DNA of 64,000 nucleotides from Amblyornis subalaris. Its lineage: Eukaryota; Chordata; Aves; Passeriformes; Ptilonorhynchidae. The translations under genes were made by a program, and so were the position numbers. This document shows, one piece after another, positions 49,340 to 61,800 of the stretch (position 1 is the first letter of the stretch; each line of letters starts with the position of its first letter). The notes under the pieces were generated by a model. The model was not told where the DNA came from. It saw only the letters and a program-made list of their open reading frames with translations, and ran no database searches. The stretch spans positions 694,133 through 758,132 of the forward strand of contig JACAXG010000009.1 of the NCBI GenBank assembly GCA_018881555.1. The letters are read 5' to 3'.

Positions 49340-49415
49340 TGGGACAAATTCCCAGCTGTTGTAAATTAGTCTAGTTCCATTGGGTTTAGGGTAACTAAGT
49401 TGATTTTTAACCAGT
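49340..49415. repeat. Possible diverged amniote interspersed repeat
   Basis: GGGACAAATTCCCAGCTGTTG then TAAATTAGTCTAGTTCCATTG resembles an amniote repeat I remember (ccagctggtgtaaat..agctccattgacttcaatgg). The second arm is not well preserved, so this is tentative. Confidence 0.3.
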
Positions 49416-52400
49416 TGATATATTTTTACAGGATTACAGAGCAGAACAAAATTAAATGTCATTTTTATAATTGTCTCCGTCATTTAACACAATATCTCTT
49501 AAAAGATTTCAGCACTGTAGGCTTCTTTGCTTTAAATGCTTAAAGAGGAGAGAAAAATGCTACCCAATAAATAAAGGACCTTTAAGACTCCAAAGCCATT
49601 TCAGCATGTTTCCATGGAAATGGGACCTTGCTCCTTAACCAAGATGACATTAATGATCAGATGCCTGAAGTCACACAAAAGAGAGAAAGAGAACAGAAAT
49701 TACCAGCTACTCAAGAGTGTGTCGATCTGCAGCACAACCTCCCCAGTTAGGGGCAGGACTTGATACCCTTTCTGCAATGCAAAGCTTCAGCAGAAGCAGC
49801 TCTCACAATGTTAGAACAGAGATGGGTTGCTGCTTTATTTTTAATTTGGCTCATTGACTATGTTTGCTAACTATAGAAGTAAAACAAATAAATCAGTGTC
49901 ATTATCCTCTGAGGGAGGAAGAGGAGGAGTAGGAGAAAGAAAGGGCAGCTTTAATAAAAGTAACACTCTAAATGTGTTGCTATGCTGCAGCCCCCTCGCA
50001 ATGTGTCTGTATCTCAGTTTTATCTAGCCCTGCCACGCATGGCTATGAGCTGAGGACTGGAAAGGATCACTCTGGATTGCTGTGTTACAGACTATCACCA
50101 TTACAGCATGAGTTGACACCAAATATCAAAGCTTTACTGAGCTAGTAACATATGCCATAAACTAAAGACCCTGCTATTAAGAACTATTGGTCTAACAGTT
50201 CTAACATTGGAAATGAAGAAGAGGTGTGAAATTACTCATCGAGGTTCAATCTTTTCCATGGCCAAGACAAGACTAGTCAGGTTTCCTCAAGATAGTCATT
50301 GCATCCCTCTGCCACTGGATAGCACCGACTGTGCTTTGCTGAGAAGACTATCAACCTGGCAGATCCGAACTGCAGATGACTTAAGTCATATCCATTTCTT
50401 CATTCATTTGTGCCAAAGTGTCCTGACTCTCCATTTGTCCTAACTGCGATATCATCATTTTTTCAGAGAGAAGAGCTAGAGCTTTGAGAAGGATTCAGTG
50501 AAGAATGTGCCGGATCAGTTTGTACAGTGCCCACCCAAAGGGGAAGACCTGGGCAAAGAGACGTCACACACAACACAGGTGCTAAAATGTCAAGGAAAAT
50601 CCCCCATACTTTGACCAGAGAAATCAGTGCTCCTTGAGATCCAAGAAAAGAAAGGACAAAAAGTGTACATTTGGCAAAGAAAATATCCACCAAATTACTT
50701 TTTTTGGGGACCTCAAAGAAGGATACCAGTATTTTCTGATTACTTTTACATAGTTGTTTCTACTTCATATTATCCTGTTCAATGCTGCTCAGAACATGAA
50801 TCTCCTGAGGTGTCACTGGGACCAACCTGTTGGAAACTGCTGCTGAACTTTGATTTTTAACACAGAATTAATATCAATAAAGTGAAATTAAGATTGGATC
50901 TGCAAGGAGGCTTGCCAAACAGAAGTCACATTGTGTAAATGAAAATCAGACCTGATTTATTAATATGCTCTTCTAGGCATGCAAAGCCTTAGAGAGATTG
51001 TATAAAGAAAAAATATTCCCTCCCTTGTCCCAAATTTAGATCCATAAAAGTAAGTGGCTCTTAGTCTAGAAAGCAGACCAGCCTGTGGTCCTTCACACCA
51101 TGACAACCACAAAGCCAAACATCGAAGGTCTGGGGCAATAGATCTACAAATGCAGAATTTTTTTCCCCATCAATTCTCTACAAAAGTATATGCCCTACCT
51201 CTCACAAGCTCAGGTAGAAAGAATGACAAAGGTGTTTCTTTTGCACAGACTAGAATAAAAGATTAGCAAATTTTCAAGAGTTTTTAAGTTTGAACATGAA
51301 ATTCTCAGTAGATTTAAATGTAAAACAGAGAAAATATATGAAAAAAAAATTACACACACACAAAAACACCAGAATTTCCCAAATGCTGCAGTGATCCTGC
51401 ATGTTAAGCTGCAAACAATTATCATTTTTCAAAACCACATATTTACAGCATCTTGTATAAAGAGATGGAATTCAAAGAACAAGAATAGTTTTCAGAGTAA
51501 TATACATTACATATGCATACAGTACTACCTGCAGCAAAGGTTCTAGTGAAAAACAAAAATTTGGGTGACTTGTTTTACAGCTTTTTTGCTTCCCTTCATT
51601 TTATTTTAAATATGATCACGTCAAAAACCTCCACAGAGGTCTAGTCACCACTCTGATTCTGGATTGACCATCATGCAAGTGGATCAGCTTGAAGCCCAGT
51701 CATAATGACAGTGAACTAATTATATGGCATTGAAATAAGACTATCAAGAACCTTTGATGAACTGGAGTACTTAATGCAGAGGAAAAGAGCAGTGGGTTGA
51801 TTTGTTTTGGTTTAGGCCTTACTAATCAAATACAGCAGTGCTGTGTCAGCTCGGACTCCAAAACTCAGCTTCACATAAAGACCAGGACTAGAAATAACTT
51901 CATGTTTTGGGTAAACTCAGTGAACACACAAAATNTAAACACTAAACACAATCTGTGATATTGACTACAGTAAATGTATGAATCATTGTAAAGCAGCCAC
52001 ATGTCAATATATTTTATACTGGGATTGCCTTTAAAGCTAATATACTGGTAAATCAATTCAAATGTAACCAGCTGAGTATAACAACTTATTTGGCTTTTGC
52101 ATCCTCTGACATTCATTGATTTTTCTAATAGTACCACCATGACGGAGAGACAATATTTTGGTTATTAGAAATTAAAAAGGAAACAAGATTACACTGGTGG
52201 CTTGTTCAGCTTTCTGCAAAAACTCTTGAGCACTGAAGGAAATCAGGGCTAGTCTTTCAGACCATTACCTGAAGCCAGCAGACCCACATATTTTTTACAT
52301 CCCATGCACAGAGGGATGCAGGAATTCTGTGGAAAACCAGTATACAATTGACTAATTAAAGACTGAATCATAAGGCACATGTGGAAGCGGCTGGGAAAAT

Positions 52401-55400
52401 TCATGTCCTGGCATTTCCTAACTTTTGCATGTTTGATTTTGCAGTCCCAATAGCACTTTTTCCATATGTCATGAATAGGCATCCAGTATGTAAACAAACG
52501 CTCCAGGCTGTAATTCAGCATTTTGCTCCCCAAATTGGAGGGCTGCACTCTGCTTAACTATTTCTTTGCAGTCACAGGCACCAGCTGGTGCTCTCATATC
52601 ACAGCAGGGATGGTACTCACCTTGCAGTACTGCAACCTGTGAGGGTGCACAAACTCAAACCAGTTTTATTCTCATTCTACAGAAATATCCTGAAGTGGAA
52701 TCCAGAGCTGTTTCTACAAGTGAAAGATTGACTAGATAGGTCATAAACACCATGAGAACTGTAGATAGAGCAAAAATAGCCTTTGAAAGAAAAACGCAGC
52801 TAACACACTAAGACTAGCACTCATGAGCAATTTGTAGTGACCCCGAAGAAGGGAATCCAGAGAAGAAGTCCATCACGAGGGGACTATATTTCAACAGCAA
52901 GCTGCCAAGGGTTTTTGCTGCATCAGTGAGAGGGTGGAGACAGGATAAAGGAAAAATCTGAACAGGACCTCTTTTAAAAGGACTTAAACTGGCTGCAGTC
53001 AACTAACTCTGTTCACAAGTCACACTCCATCCAGTCCAGGCAAGTTCTTGACCTTCTCCTCAAAACTCATGCCTGCCAATAAAACATGTGACAATGAATA
53101 ATTGGACTCCAGTAGTCTGGGTTTTGCCATTTGAAGCACTACATGAGCAATTCAGAAGCTGCTGATATGCATTGTTTCCTCCTCTTGCAGAGATGATTTT
53201 GGTTTAAATTATTTCACCTCAAAGCCAATAACTCAAGGGTTCCAGGGGCTGACTGTAGTGTATTCCCTCCCGGAAGAAAGAAAGCAGGAAGGTCGCATTT
53301 TACATTTGGATTATCTATACAAAAGTTTGCAATTCTTCCATTCATTTGATATTAAACATTATTTAATACATGAACAATTAATTTATTATATAGCAAGCTT
53401 TCTATTTTTCACCTCCTCTACCTCTACACCAAATGCATGTAGAGAAGCATGGGGAATAGCAAAGAGGTATCAAGAAACGGAACACCATCCTTAGGAATAG
53501 CTGGATTTCTGCTCCCACTCCCAGCTTCTCATCTCTCTGACCAATATTCCTCAGGCAGCATGTCTCATCCCCTTCTNTCTCAATGACAGCCCATCTTCAA
53601 ACCAAGTCATGGGTATAGCACATCAGACAATCTTGACAATTCAGCTGGGACTAGCCAACAGTCTCTGCTCTGGGGAAACTGCACTGTGGATCACATCAAA
53701 ACAGAGCATCAGTTAGGATCCAGGCCTAGGATCAAAGCAGAGCAGAGCAAAAAGTACAGGTAAGGGGAAGGGAAATGACACACAACACAATGTCTTGCTA
53801 GCATGATTTCTATGTTGTCATAGGTGAATATCCTTTAATAGATAGATAATAAGAAATGACAAAATACTTTCAGCAGGAATGCCTCAATGCTGAAAGTCAA
53901 TTTTGTCTGAGATTATGTTAAGGAATATGTATTTTCTCCTTTGCCTCAGGAGCTGTCAATTCACATTGGGACATCAGTTCCAATGCAGCAGTTTGGTTGG
54001 GTCTCCCTAGGAACATGCCTGTGTTGTTGGTCCATGTAGACCACTTCAGAGGAAACAAAAGAGCAGCAACGGCGGATCTGATTCTCTGGACAGCTCTGTT
54101 ACAGCTAGAAAAGTCCCAGCACAATCGGAAAATTCCCATTCCAGTTCCATCCACTAGCTAATGGATGTCCTCATCACTGAGATTTCCATTCCTTCAGCAC
54201 AAATTCAACCTGCTGCAATTAATTGGTTTTGGGCCAGTGTCCTCAGTTATATTTATTTATACAGCCACTACCTACCACTAACATTTCATGCTAAGGGTTG
54301 GACTCAACATATCAGTGAACCTGGCAGTCACGGTTACAAAACACCTTCCAGCAATACAGAATCTATTACCAGTAGGTTTCAGTGAGGAAAGTGTGGTTCT
54401 TCCAAGGCAGAGCCCTGGTGAACCATTTGGTTCATTTTAAAATAAAAGGTACTATTTGGAAAGAGGTGTATAGTACAGTTTTCAAAAGTGCTTAATGACT
54501 TTAAAACATGTAAGATCTGCTGGAATCCTTGTTGGTCCCCTTGGGCCATTTCAGACAAAAGAAGTTAATTCCATACAGCTTTGCTTGGAGAAGGGGGAGA
54601 ACACTCTCGCTGAAGAGGCTTGGGATGAAAAAAGTCATGATTTTCCACTTGGGTACTTGGAGCTCTAATGATTTTTTCCACGTACAAAACAGTAACAAAT
54701 ATCACATAGAAGGTATGAAGCATCTTTTCCTCCCCAAAAATAGCTTTCTCATTTTTAATAGAGACGCATGTGGAAAATACTGCCTGTCCAGTGGATTCAA
54801 ATTGAAATTAAATGCATTATTGACAATAGAGTCTTTCGAGTATGTGATGTATTCTTCCATGTCAGGAAGGCATTATCAAACATGATTTAGTTTCCTCATA
54901 GGTGTCTTTACCCTTACTCCCTCCGAAACCATGAGCAACTTGAATATTATTATTTTCATTATTTTACTCTCCTTGTTATGCACCACCGATTAGATTCTGT
55001 ATCCTCTTAAGTTTACTTCCTGCACCAGTTTAAACCATTATCCTCTTCCCTTTCAAATCCCCTCTGAAGGCCTACTTCTCCTGCACTACTTATTAAAAAA
55101 AAGGTAGGCAAGTATCGCTTTTGTTCTCTTTCCCTAATTTTCAAGAGTCAAAGCAGGGAAAACAGGGAGCTGAAGTAGTGTTTGAAGAAGGGGAACTGAG
55201 CACTTCAACAAAAGTAAATCAAACAATGCAATAGCTATCGAACCACAAAGCTACCACTTGCAGCCATTGCTAACAAACCACACTGCTTGTACCACCTGTC
55301 ATTCTCCCCCAGACCTTTCAAATTCAAAACAGTGACTACATTTTCCACTTTTGCTGGTATAGACTTAGCAATAAATTGCTTTTGTGGGAAAATACTTTCT

Positions 55401-55924
55401 AAAAATAGCTAACCAAAAAGATTGGAAGCTGGGAGGAATGTTGCTTTTTTAAGTGCAGAATTCTCTGTCAAAGTACCTATTTTCTCTCAGTTTGACGTGT
55501 TACCTTATGATACATAATGTGCTTGGAGGCAGCTTTATGCTCTGGGTACACCTCAGAAGTGTTCTGAAAATGAGCAGGCAGAAGGGCAGGTCCTTGTGTG
55601 AACTTACAGACTTCAAACAAAAAAAACCAGGGCACTCCATGTAATCGGTCATGTGATTTTCCCAGGTTGTTCATTTCAGGTAAAACAAAATATTGTTGTT
55701 TCTTTTACTAATGACTAACAAATCCCACTCAACTGGCACTCACACTGTGAAGAAAAGAAGTAAACTCCCCCAAAACTTTATTCTTCTATTTCTTAGAAGA
55801 GATATCTAACGAGACCTACGGCTTTTCTTTTTCTAGGCTAAGGTAGCTGGCAGGAAAACATCTCTCCAGACAGCTAAAGCAATAAGATACTCATTCTCCA
55901 AGCCCCTGCTGCTAGAGTGGAAAG

Positions 55925-56611
55925 GTGAGAGGTGCCAAACAGATGCACAAGATATGTGAGAGCAGGCAAAGGAGACTGGATGCTCCTTTGGCTGATATTT
56001 GCACCCCCGAATGTGTTAAAATTTGTTCTACTAAGTGGGTGCCACCCACACCATTCCTCAGCTGCTCTCAGAAAAGGATGGAGACAGCTCATGTAGCACC
56101 AGCCTCCGCTGACCCGAGCCTCCTAATTTCATACCACATGTTACTCATACCTCTTCAGGTTTATATTAGGCAGGAGTCACCAAGTGAAGCTGGGATGTTC
56201 CAAGTCCAACCATCCTGGTCTGCACAGATGGTGGGAAACCACTTGTTCCAGTTTGGAAAGGTCAACTTTGGACCTCAAGAAGAGTGGAGGCAGCAGTCTT
56301 CCCCCAACACACCAGTACCAGAAAATGGTGTTTTCCATGGCCAAAGATATCCTCAAAAGACCAGCACAAGGGTGCAGAAGTTCTCATTGAAATCAGCAAT
56401 AAATCAAAGACAATATAATCTGATCCCATGTACCTTAATTTCGGAACTTTATACACAGCTAAGAATTAATTTCATTCTTCCGGTATCTTGTTTTCTTTTC
56501 TCTCCCACATTTCTTCTTGTAAGGTCTGTTTTGCCTACATTTTTGGATTTGAGGGTTGTCTTTTGGGGGGTTTGGGGGGGTCTCCTTTTGGTTGGTTGTT
56601 TTTTTGCATGA
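55925..56611 (+). other. Unassigned 228-codon open frame on the strand opposite DGKI
   Basis: The longest ATG-initiated frame in the window. The translation has no domain I recognise. It has Cys and His scattered without pattern, and a C-terminal hydrophobic run (LLVRSVLPTFLDLRVVFWGV) arising from T/G-rich DNA. There is no clear upstream promoter and no matching splice context. Length alone makes it uncommon for AT-rich intron, so it could be a remnant of a repeat or an antisense transcript, but chance remains the simplest reading. Confidence 0.15.
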
Positions 56612-58344
56612 GCAAAGCAAAGCATTTTTTCTTTCTAGTTTGCAAGACAGTGAGGTCTTTGAGATCAGAGGTAGACTGAGCTACGTGAAAAAAAATCATT
56701 CGGCTCTCAATATTTTTGTTTTCTTCATGGGAGCCGTAGACATCTCATGCTAGGACTGAGGGCACCAGCTTGACTTCTACTTCAAACCCAGCTCCAGTCA
56801 GTCAGAGAAGATANTCAAAAAGAAAAATAATTTTAAAAGGAAAGAAAAAACAAAAATACTTTTGAACTGGAAACTGTAGCAAAGAGGTGAGGTTTACGGT
56901 AAGTCAATTTTTTTTTTTCTTTAAACCACATTACTCTTCCTTAATGCAAAAGACAAACCTCAGAGGACTGATGGAGGGCACTGTGTACGTATATACAAGA
57001 ACTAGGAAGTAATTTTTCATTGTCTTTCCTGGAAACTATGTGCCAGCTTCTGTAGAGAATCTCTTTTTGGCATGGATCTCTAGGATGCCACATGCTGAAG
57101 GACAAGTGGATATATACTGAGCTTACTAAAATCAATGATACTGTCTTGAAAAAAAATTTCACTACAGTTTTGTCCAAAGAAAAAGCAAGTGCTGAATGTC
57201 TCACAAATCAGCTCTTAGCCAGTAAAAACTGCAATGGCACCACAGAGCCACATTCATGTGCAGTGGACAGCATCATTCTACACAAGACTGCAATCAAGAC
57301 TAGATCATTAGGAAAGTGGTGCAAAAAGACAACAAACCCAGCTTCCATTCCTGTTCTCTTGGCTTTGCAAACACATGAGAGATCTGACAAATGCAACTAT
57401 TTCTCTGCCTGACAGCTCAGCAAAATTGCTTATTTTAGACTGAGCTTCATGAAGTTTGAAGGATTTTTTGAGCCTTCAACAGCAAAACTAGAAGCATGTT
57501 GGTAACATGGATTATTTCAAGCTTAGTGAACTTTCTCTGCAGTTCCTAACCAGTTTTAGACCACTAAAACTCACAAGGACAGCTGCTATTTCAGCTTTCA
57601 GCACAAATGAAAACACTGAAACATAACAGGGACCATCTGTAAAAAAATGGGCTCCAGAAAAACAGCTTGAGGCAGAAGTAGATTCATATGTTTTAATGAG
57701 AAGTCTTGTAATGGAGATAAATTTTTAGATAACCAGCCCCACATAAATAAATATGGGTTCTCTACATAATATTTTATTAATAGGAAAGGAATTTTGTTCT
57801 TCCAAGTAATATATCAACTAAGGTGGCTAGTAGGGAGGTGCTACGAGAGTGCAGCAAGGGGAGTCTCCATATCAGTTTAAAATTCACATGCAGTCCCCTG
57901 GCACCTCTGTGACAGCAAGTGCCTCCATGTCTGTACCACCTCATGTGGCTGGATCTCACATAGGGCCACTCCAAGCAAGAAGGATCCAGCAATCCTGCCA
58001 GTAGGCTTCTTTGGACCAGTCTCAAAATCACACCAACAAGATGAGCTGTTCTTCAGACTCGGGCTCACAGCCTGTACTACACAAAGGGCAGTATAATCTC
58101 ACCTCTGTCTACTGTGAACAGGCACTAAGAGAACAATCTTACGGAGACAGGCCAAATGTTTACCTAAGATAGCAGCTCTCACCCACAGCAAATTAGTGAT
58201 GGATGTTAGTAGTGAAAGCACGAGAACATGACAAGCCCAAAGGTATATTGCCTTCCATATATCCATCTTGCCTTTAGCAAAGTCTCCTTGGAATGGGCTG
58301 CATCAAATCCTCCCACTCCCTGTTAACCAATGGATTCTCAGTGT

Positions 58345-58890
58345 TCATTTATTTGGTCTCTTAACACAGGTATGTTTGCCTCCATGACATTGTGTGGCAA
58401 TGAAAATCACCACATAATATTGAGTTTAAGCAAAAATTATTCCCATTGTTTTAAACCTGTTTGACAAATGTATTTGGTGCTCTTTGGCTCTTACACCATA
58501 GGAAAGACTAAATTAGTGTTCCCTGCCTGCCTTCTGCTTGCTCTCCGTGCCGTTCAAGCTGGTAAAACTTTTTCTATTCAGTCTTTTCCCAGCCATAAAG
58601 TGTTTCACTTCACTGATCAAATTACTATTGCTCTATTTGAGCAGTAAGCAGAAATATTCATAGATTTATCTGCAGTGACTACTAAATCTCTCTCCAAATG
58701 TCTGATAACTAATGCACAGTCCATCCTTGCATGAGTTAACTGCAACGTAGTGCAGATGGACAAAAGTGGCCTTATCAACACAGAATTGCAACTCCCATTT
58801 TATAGTCCATTCATTCACTACAACTGATCCTTCTACTCCACAGTTAATTCTCATTTTGAATAGCTTAGAGACAAGTTTCAGCACCCCTTA
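58345..58890 (-). mobile_element. Old CR1 LINE fragment
   Basis: Plus-strand landmarks in antisense CR1 order: TTGTTTTAAACCTGTTTGAC, TCTTTTCCCAGCC, CACTACTAAATCTCTCTCC-like block near 58675, and CCCATTTTATAGTCCATTCA, which echoes ctgccattttgttgcccattca. Diverged, same orientation as DGKI, limits approximate. Confidence 0.6.
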
Positions 58891-61800
58891 GTTTATTTCC
58901 TGTTTCCAAACAATTTCCAAGAGTGCATTTAGCAACAACTCTTCTAGCTCCACATAAATCCCTGATAACACCCCTCTAGACCAAAAACCACTTGTGTCTA
59001 GTCTTTTTAAATCAGTTTTTAAACCAAGAATCTTCACCTCACACAATGCAATTTTGCAGACTAAGAAGAATGCTGTTCAGAAAAATTAAAAAGTAGCAAA
59101 TACAGAGACATTATGTCAACTAGATCATAAAATAAACAAACAGCTTTTGCAGAGGAACCAGAAGTAGTGTGACTAAATACTGCCACTTCAACCCATCTCC
59201 AGCCTTGAGCAATCCAAACTCAATGCAAGCAAATCCCAGTCAGGCTTAGGGATTTGTCTGCATATCAATAGTAAATCCAAATCCCTGGAGGATTCACAGT
59301 TATCTCAAAGCTCACATGTATGGGAAATAAAGCACTAGCCACTCATCCCTAGAGCTGTAACGTACCACAGCTCTTGCTCATGGGATATTTATTGATGGTG
59401 CTAGAAAGCAACTGTAAAAGGGCAGTAGTTTGATAATTCCTGGAGCATTTCTGGAGGTTGAGGTGGGAGGGAATGACATGCCTTTGTCATATGAAAAGTA
59501 AATATCTTCCTTTCTTACTGATACAACTCAAATACTGTATAAAACATGGAGGTAGCAGGCATTGCTCAAAGTTTTTGCTGTGTATATTTAGATTAAATAG
59601 ATTTAAATATTTTTCGATTAAATGCAATCAAAGTGTGCCCCAATAAGCGCTTCCACCAGGCTGCTAAAACGCTTTGTCTTTCAGCTGCAGATAACTCTGC
59701 ACAATAACTACTCCACACCACTTCGCCAGTAAGGCCTACATGTCTCAGGTGTCTGCAGGAAACTGTGAATGGCATTACAAATGAGAAGTGAAGGTGCTCA
59801 GAGCCTCTAGAGCCTAAGACTGTGTTGCTAAGGAGGATACACCATAGAGACTTACATTATTTTAGCCCATTAGTGATCTTCCATGAGAAGTACTCACAAT
59901 GGAGAAACAAAATCTGGGAATTCAGCTGCATGTATTTTTCTATGCCTGCAATTCCCTTCAGTTCACTGGGCTGTGCAGACAATCATTTTCTACACAGTCC
60001 AACAGTTCCATTTGTCCTCTCAGACTTCTTCCAATTTCAAGCCCTGTAGACTTCAGCTCTGCATTGTTTTAAGAGAAGCATTGTAAATCTCTTCAAATTC
60101 ACATACATCTCTAAATTAAAGTGCACTTCTGAAGCCTTTCTTACCTTTCTTCCTTAAAAGCATCAGCAGCCCTGACCTAAGAGAAGAGTACAATTATGGT
60201 TCTGTGTCAGTGATTTTGTTCATAGAAAGGACAAAGCAGACTGGAATTTGATTTTCATAGAAAAATACTTTAACGGCAATGCAAAATATTTGGAAAACAA
60301 AGAAAGAGGTACCTGTCCTGTGGATGAAAAGCAAAAATTTTTGCTAGTACATTTTTTTCCTAGTGCCAGCAACATCGACATGAAACAAGTAAAATTCAAA
60401 AAAAGATTCAAAGGCTTGCCAAATAAATTATAAGAGAACTAAGCCTCATATTGACCAGAACCAAGAAGTGCTGAGCTGTCACTGAAGCCCAGACCATTTG
60501 AATTTGTTTTGTGTTTAGGAATAGCAATACTGACATCAGCAGAAACATTTTCAGAAAAACTTTTCCTTCCCATATAAGGAATGGCAGAAGAGGATGCAAA
60601 GCAGAAAAATATCAGTATAGATCAATTCAAGGGTTTATTGACTTTATAATGACAGCAGTTTTGTCTTTTCCCATAGGATGTAATCCTAAACTGCTGAAAG
60701 CTCCACTATGTTTGTGTAATGCTCTTTCTGCACTATACAGGATATAGCCATGTTTTTACAGGTTCATAATGAACAGGTTAAAATTTACAGGTTAAAATAT
60801 GAACTGACCCCTAACATTGATGACCTCCTAAACAATAAATAGAAAAGAATACGTTTTGTTCTAATTAATATTAGACACATCTTTCATGGAATTTGCATCC
60901 CAGCACAAAGGTCTGTCGGCACAGGGTAGTTTATCTGAAGACCCAAAGAGAGAAAAAAAAGCATCACTTGAATAATACCACTATGCTAAAAGTTTTACAT
61001 GCTAATTTTCTCACTTAAAACCTCCTGCAGGAAGCATAGTCCATATTAGGTAAAGCAGCAATGAAGAAAGGTCATCTGCCTACTTTGCTTTGAAGGAAAT
61101 AAGATGCACCTGAAAACATACACAGGAGTATATAGCAAAGTGAACTCTCAGGCAGCCTGTAAATACTATACTGAGTCAGCCTCCTTGTCTGTCAAGAGAA
61201 GAGAAACCTCAGAGGGCTGCAGTTACATGTCTACATCCAACAGCTTTCTGAGACAGAGCAGTGAATTGCCAATATTGCTGGTGAGAAACCAAAACCATCC
61301 ATTTGACTAACTAGGGCTTCCACAGCTTTTCATGTTGCTCACCTCCTTCCTTAACTCATTCCAGCTCACTTAGCCCATGGGAGTTAGTTCCATGCCTCAT
61401 TTCTGGGAAGGCAAGAGAGATAGCACAGCTCCATAACCATTTTCCCTTTGGGCAGAGATTTTTGCCATCAGGAACTGCTGAGTGCTTTTAGTACTAATTT
61501 GTAGTAGCCACATTCATTCTGACATCCCTTGCTAATTACAATGATGTGAGATGCGTTCGTGTTGAAAGCTAAATCTCAGCCCTTGATGGAGAGTAACAGC
61601 TCTACCCCTGTGTCACAGTCTTTCCAAAACATCCAGGTGATTGGTTATTTCCTTCCTGTGACAGGTCATAAATCACAGCCTAAAATTCTGTAAAGGGTTA
61701 AATTTCCCAATCCCTGTACTCTCTCCAAGTCCCCACACTCCTGATGCTTTTTCTAAGGGCACAGTCTTCAGTTTCAAAATAATCTTTTCAAACCTGATTT

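Larger units (their letters stand above)
42769..58344 (-). other. DGKI: DGKI upstream intron, 15.6 kb segment
   Basis: Long AT-rich intronic stretch. It contains a 67-bp tandem duplication (42954-43087), a possible foldback remnant near 49340-49415, a G-rich plus-strand patch at 56552-56580 and the longest open frame in the window (55925-56611, plus). No exon, RNA gene or confident repeat family otherwise recognised. Confidence 0.6.
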
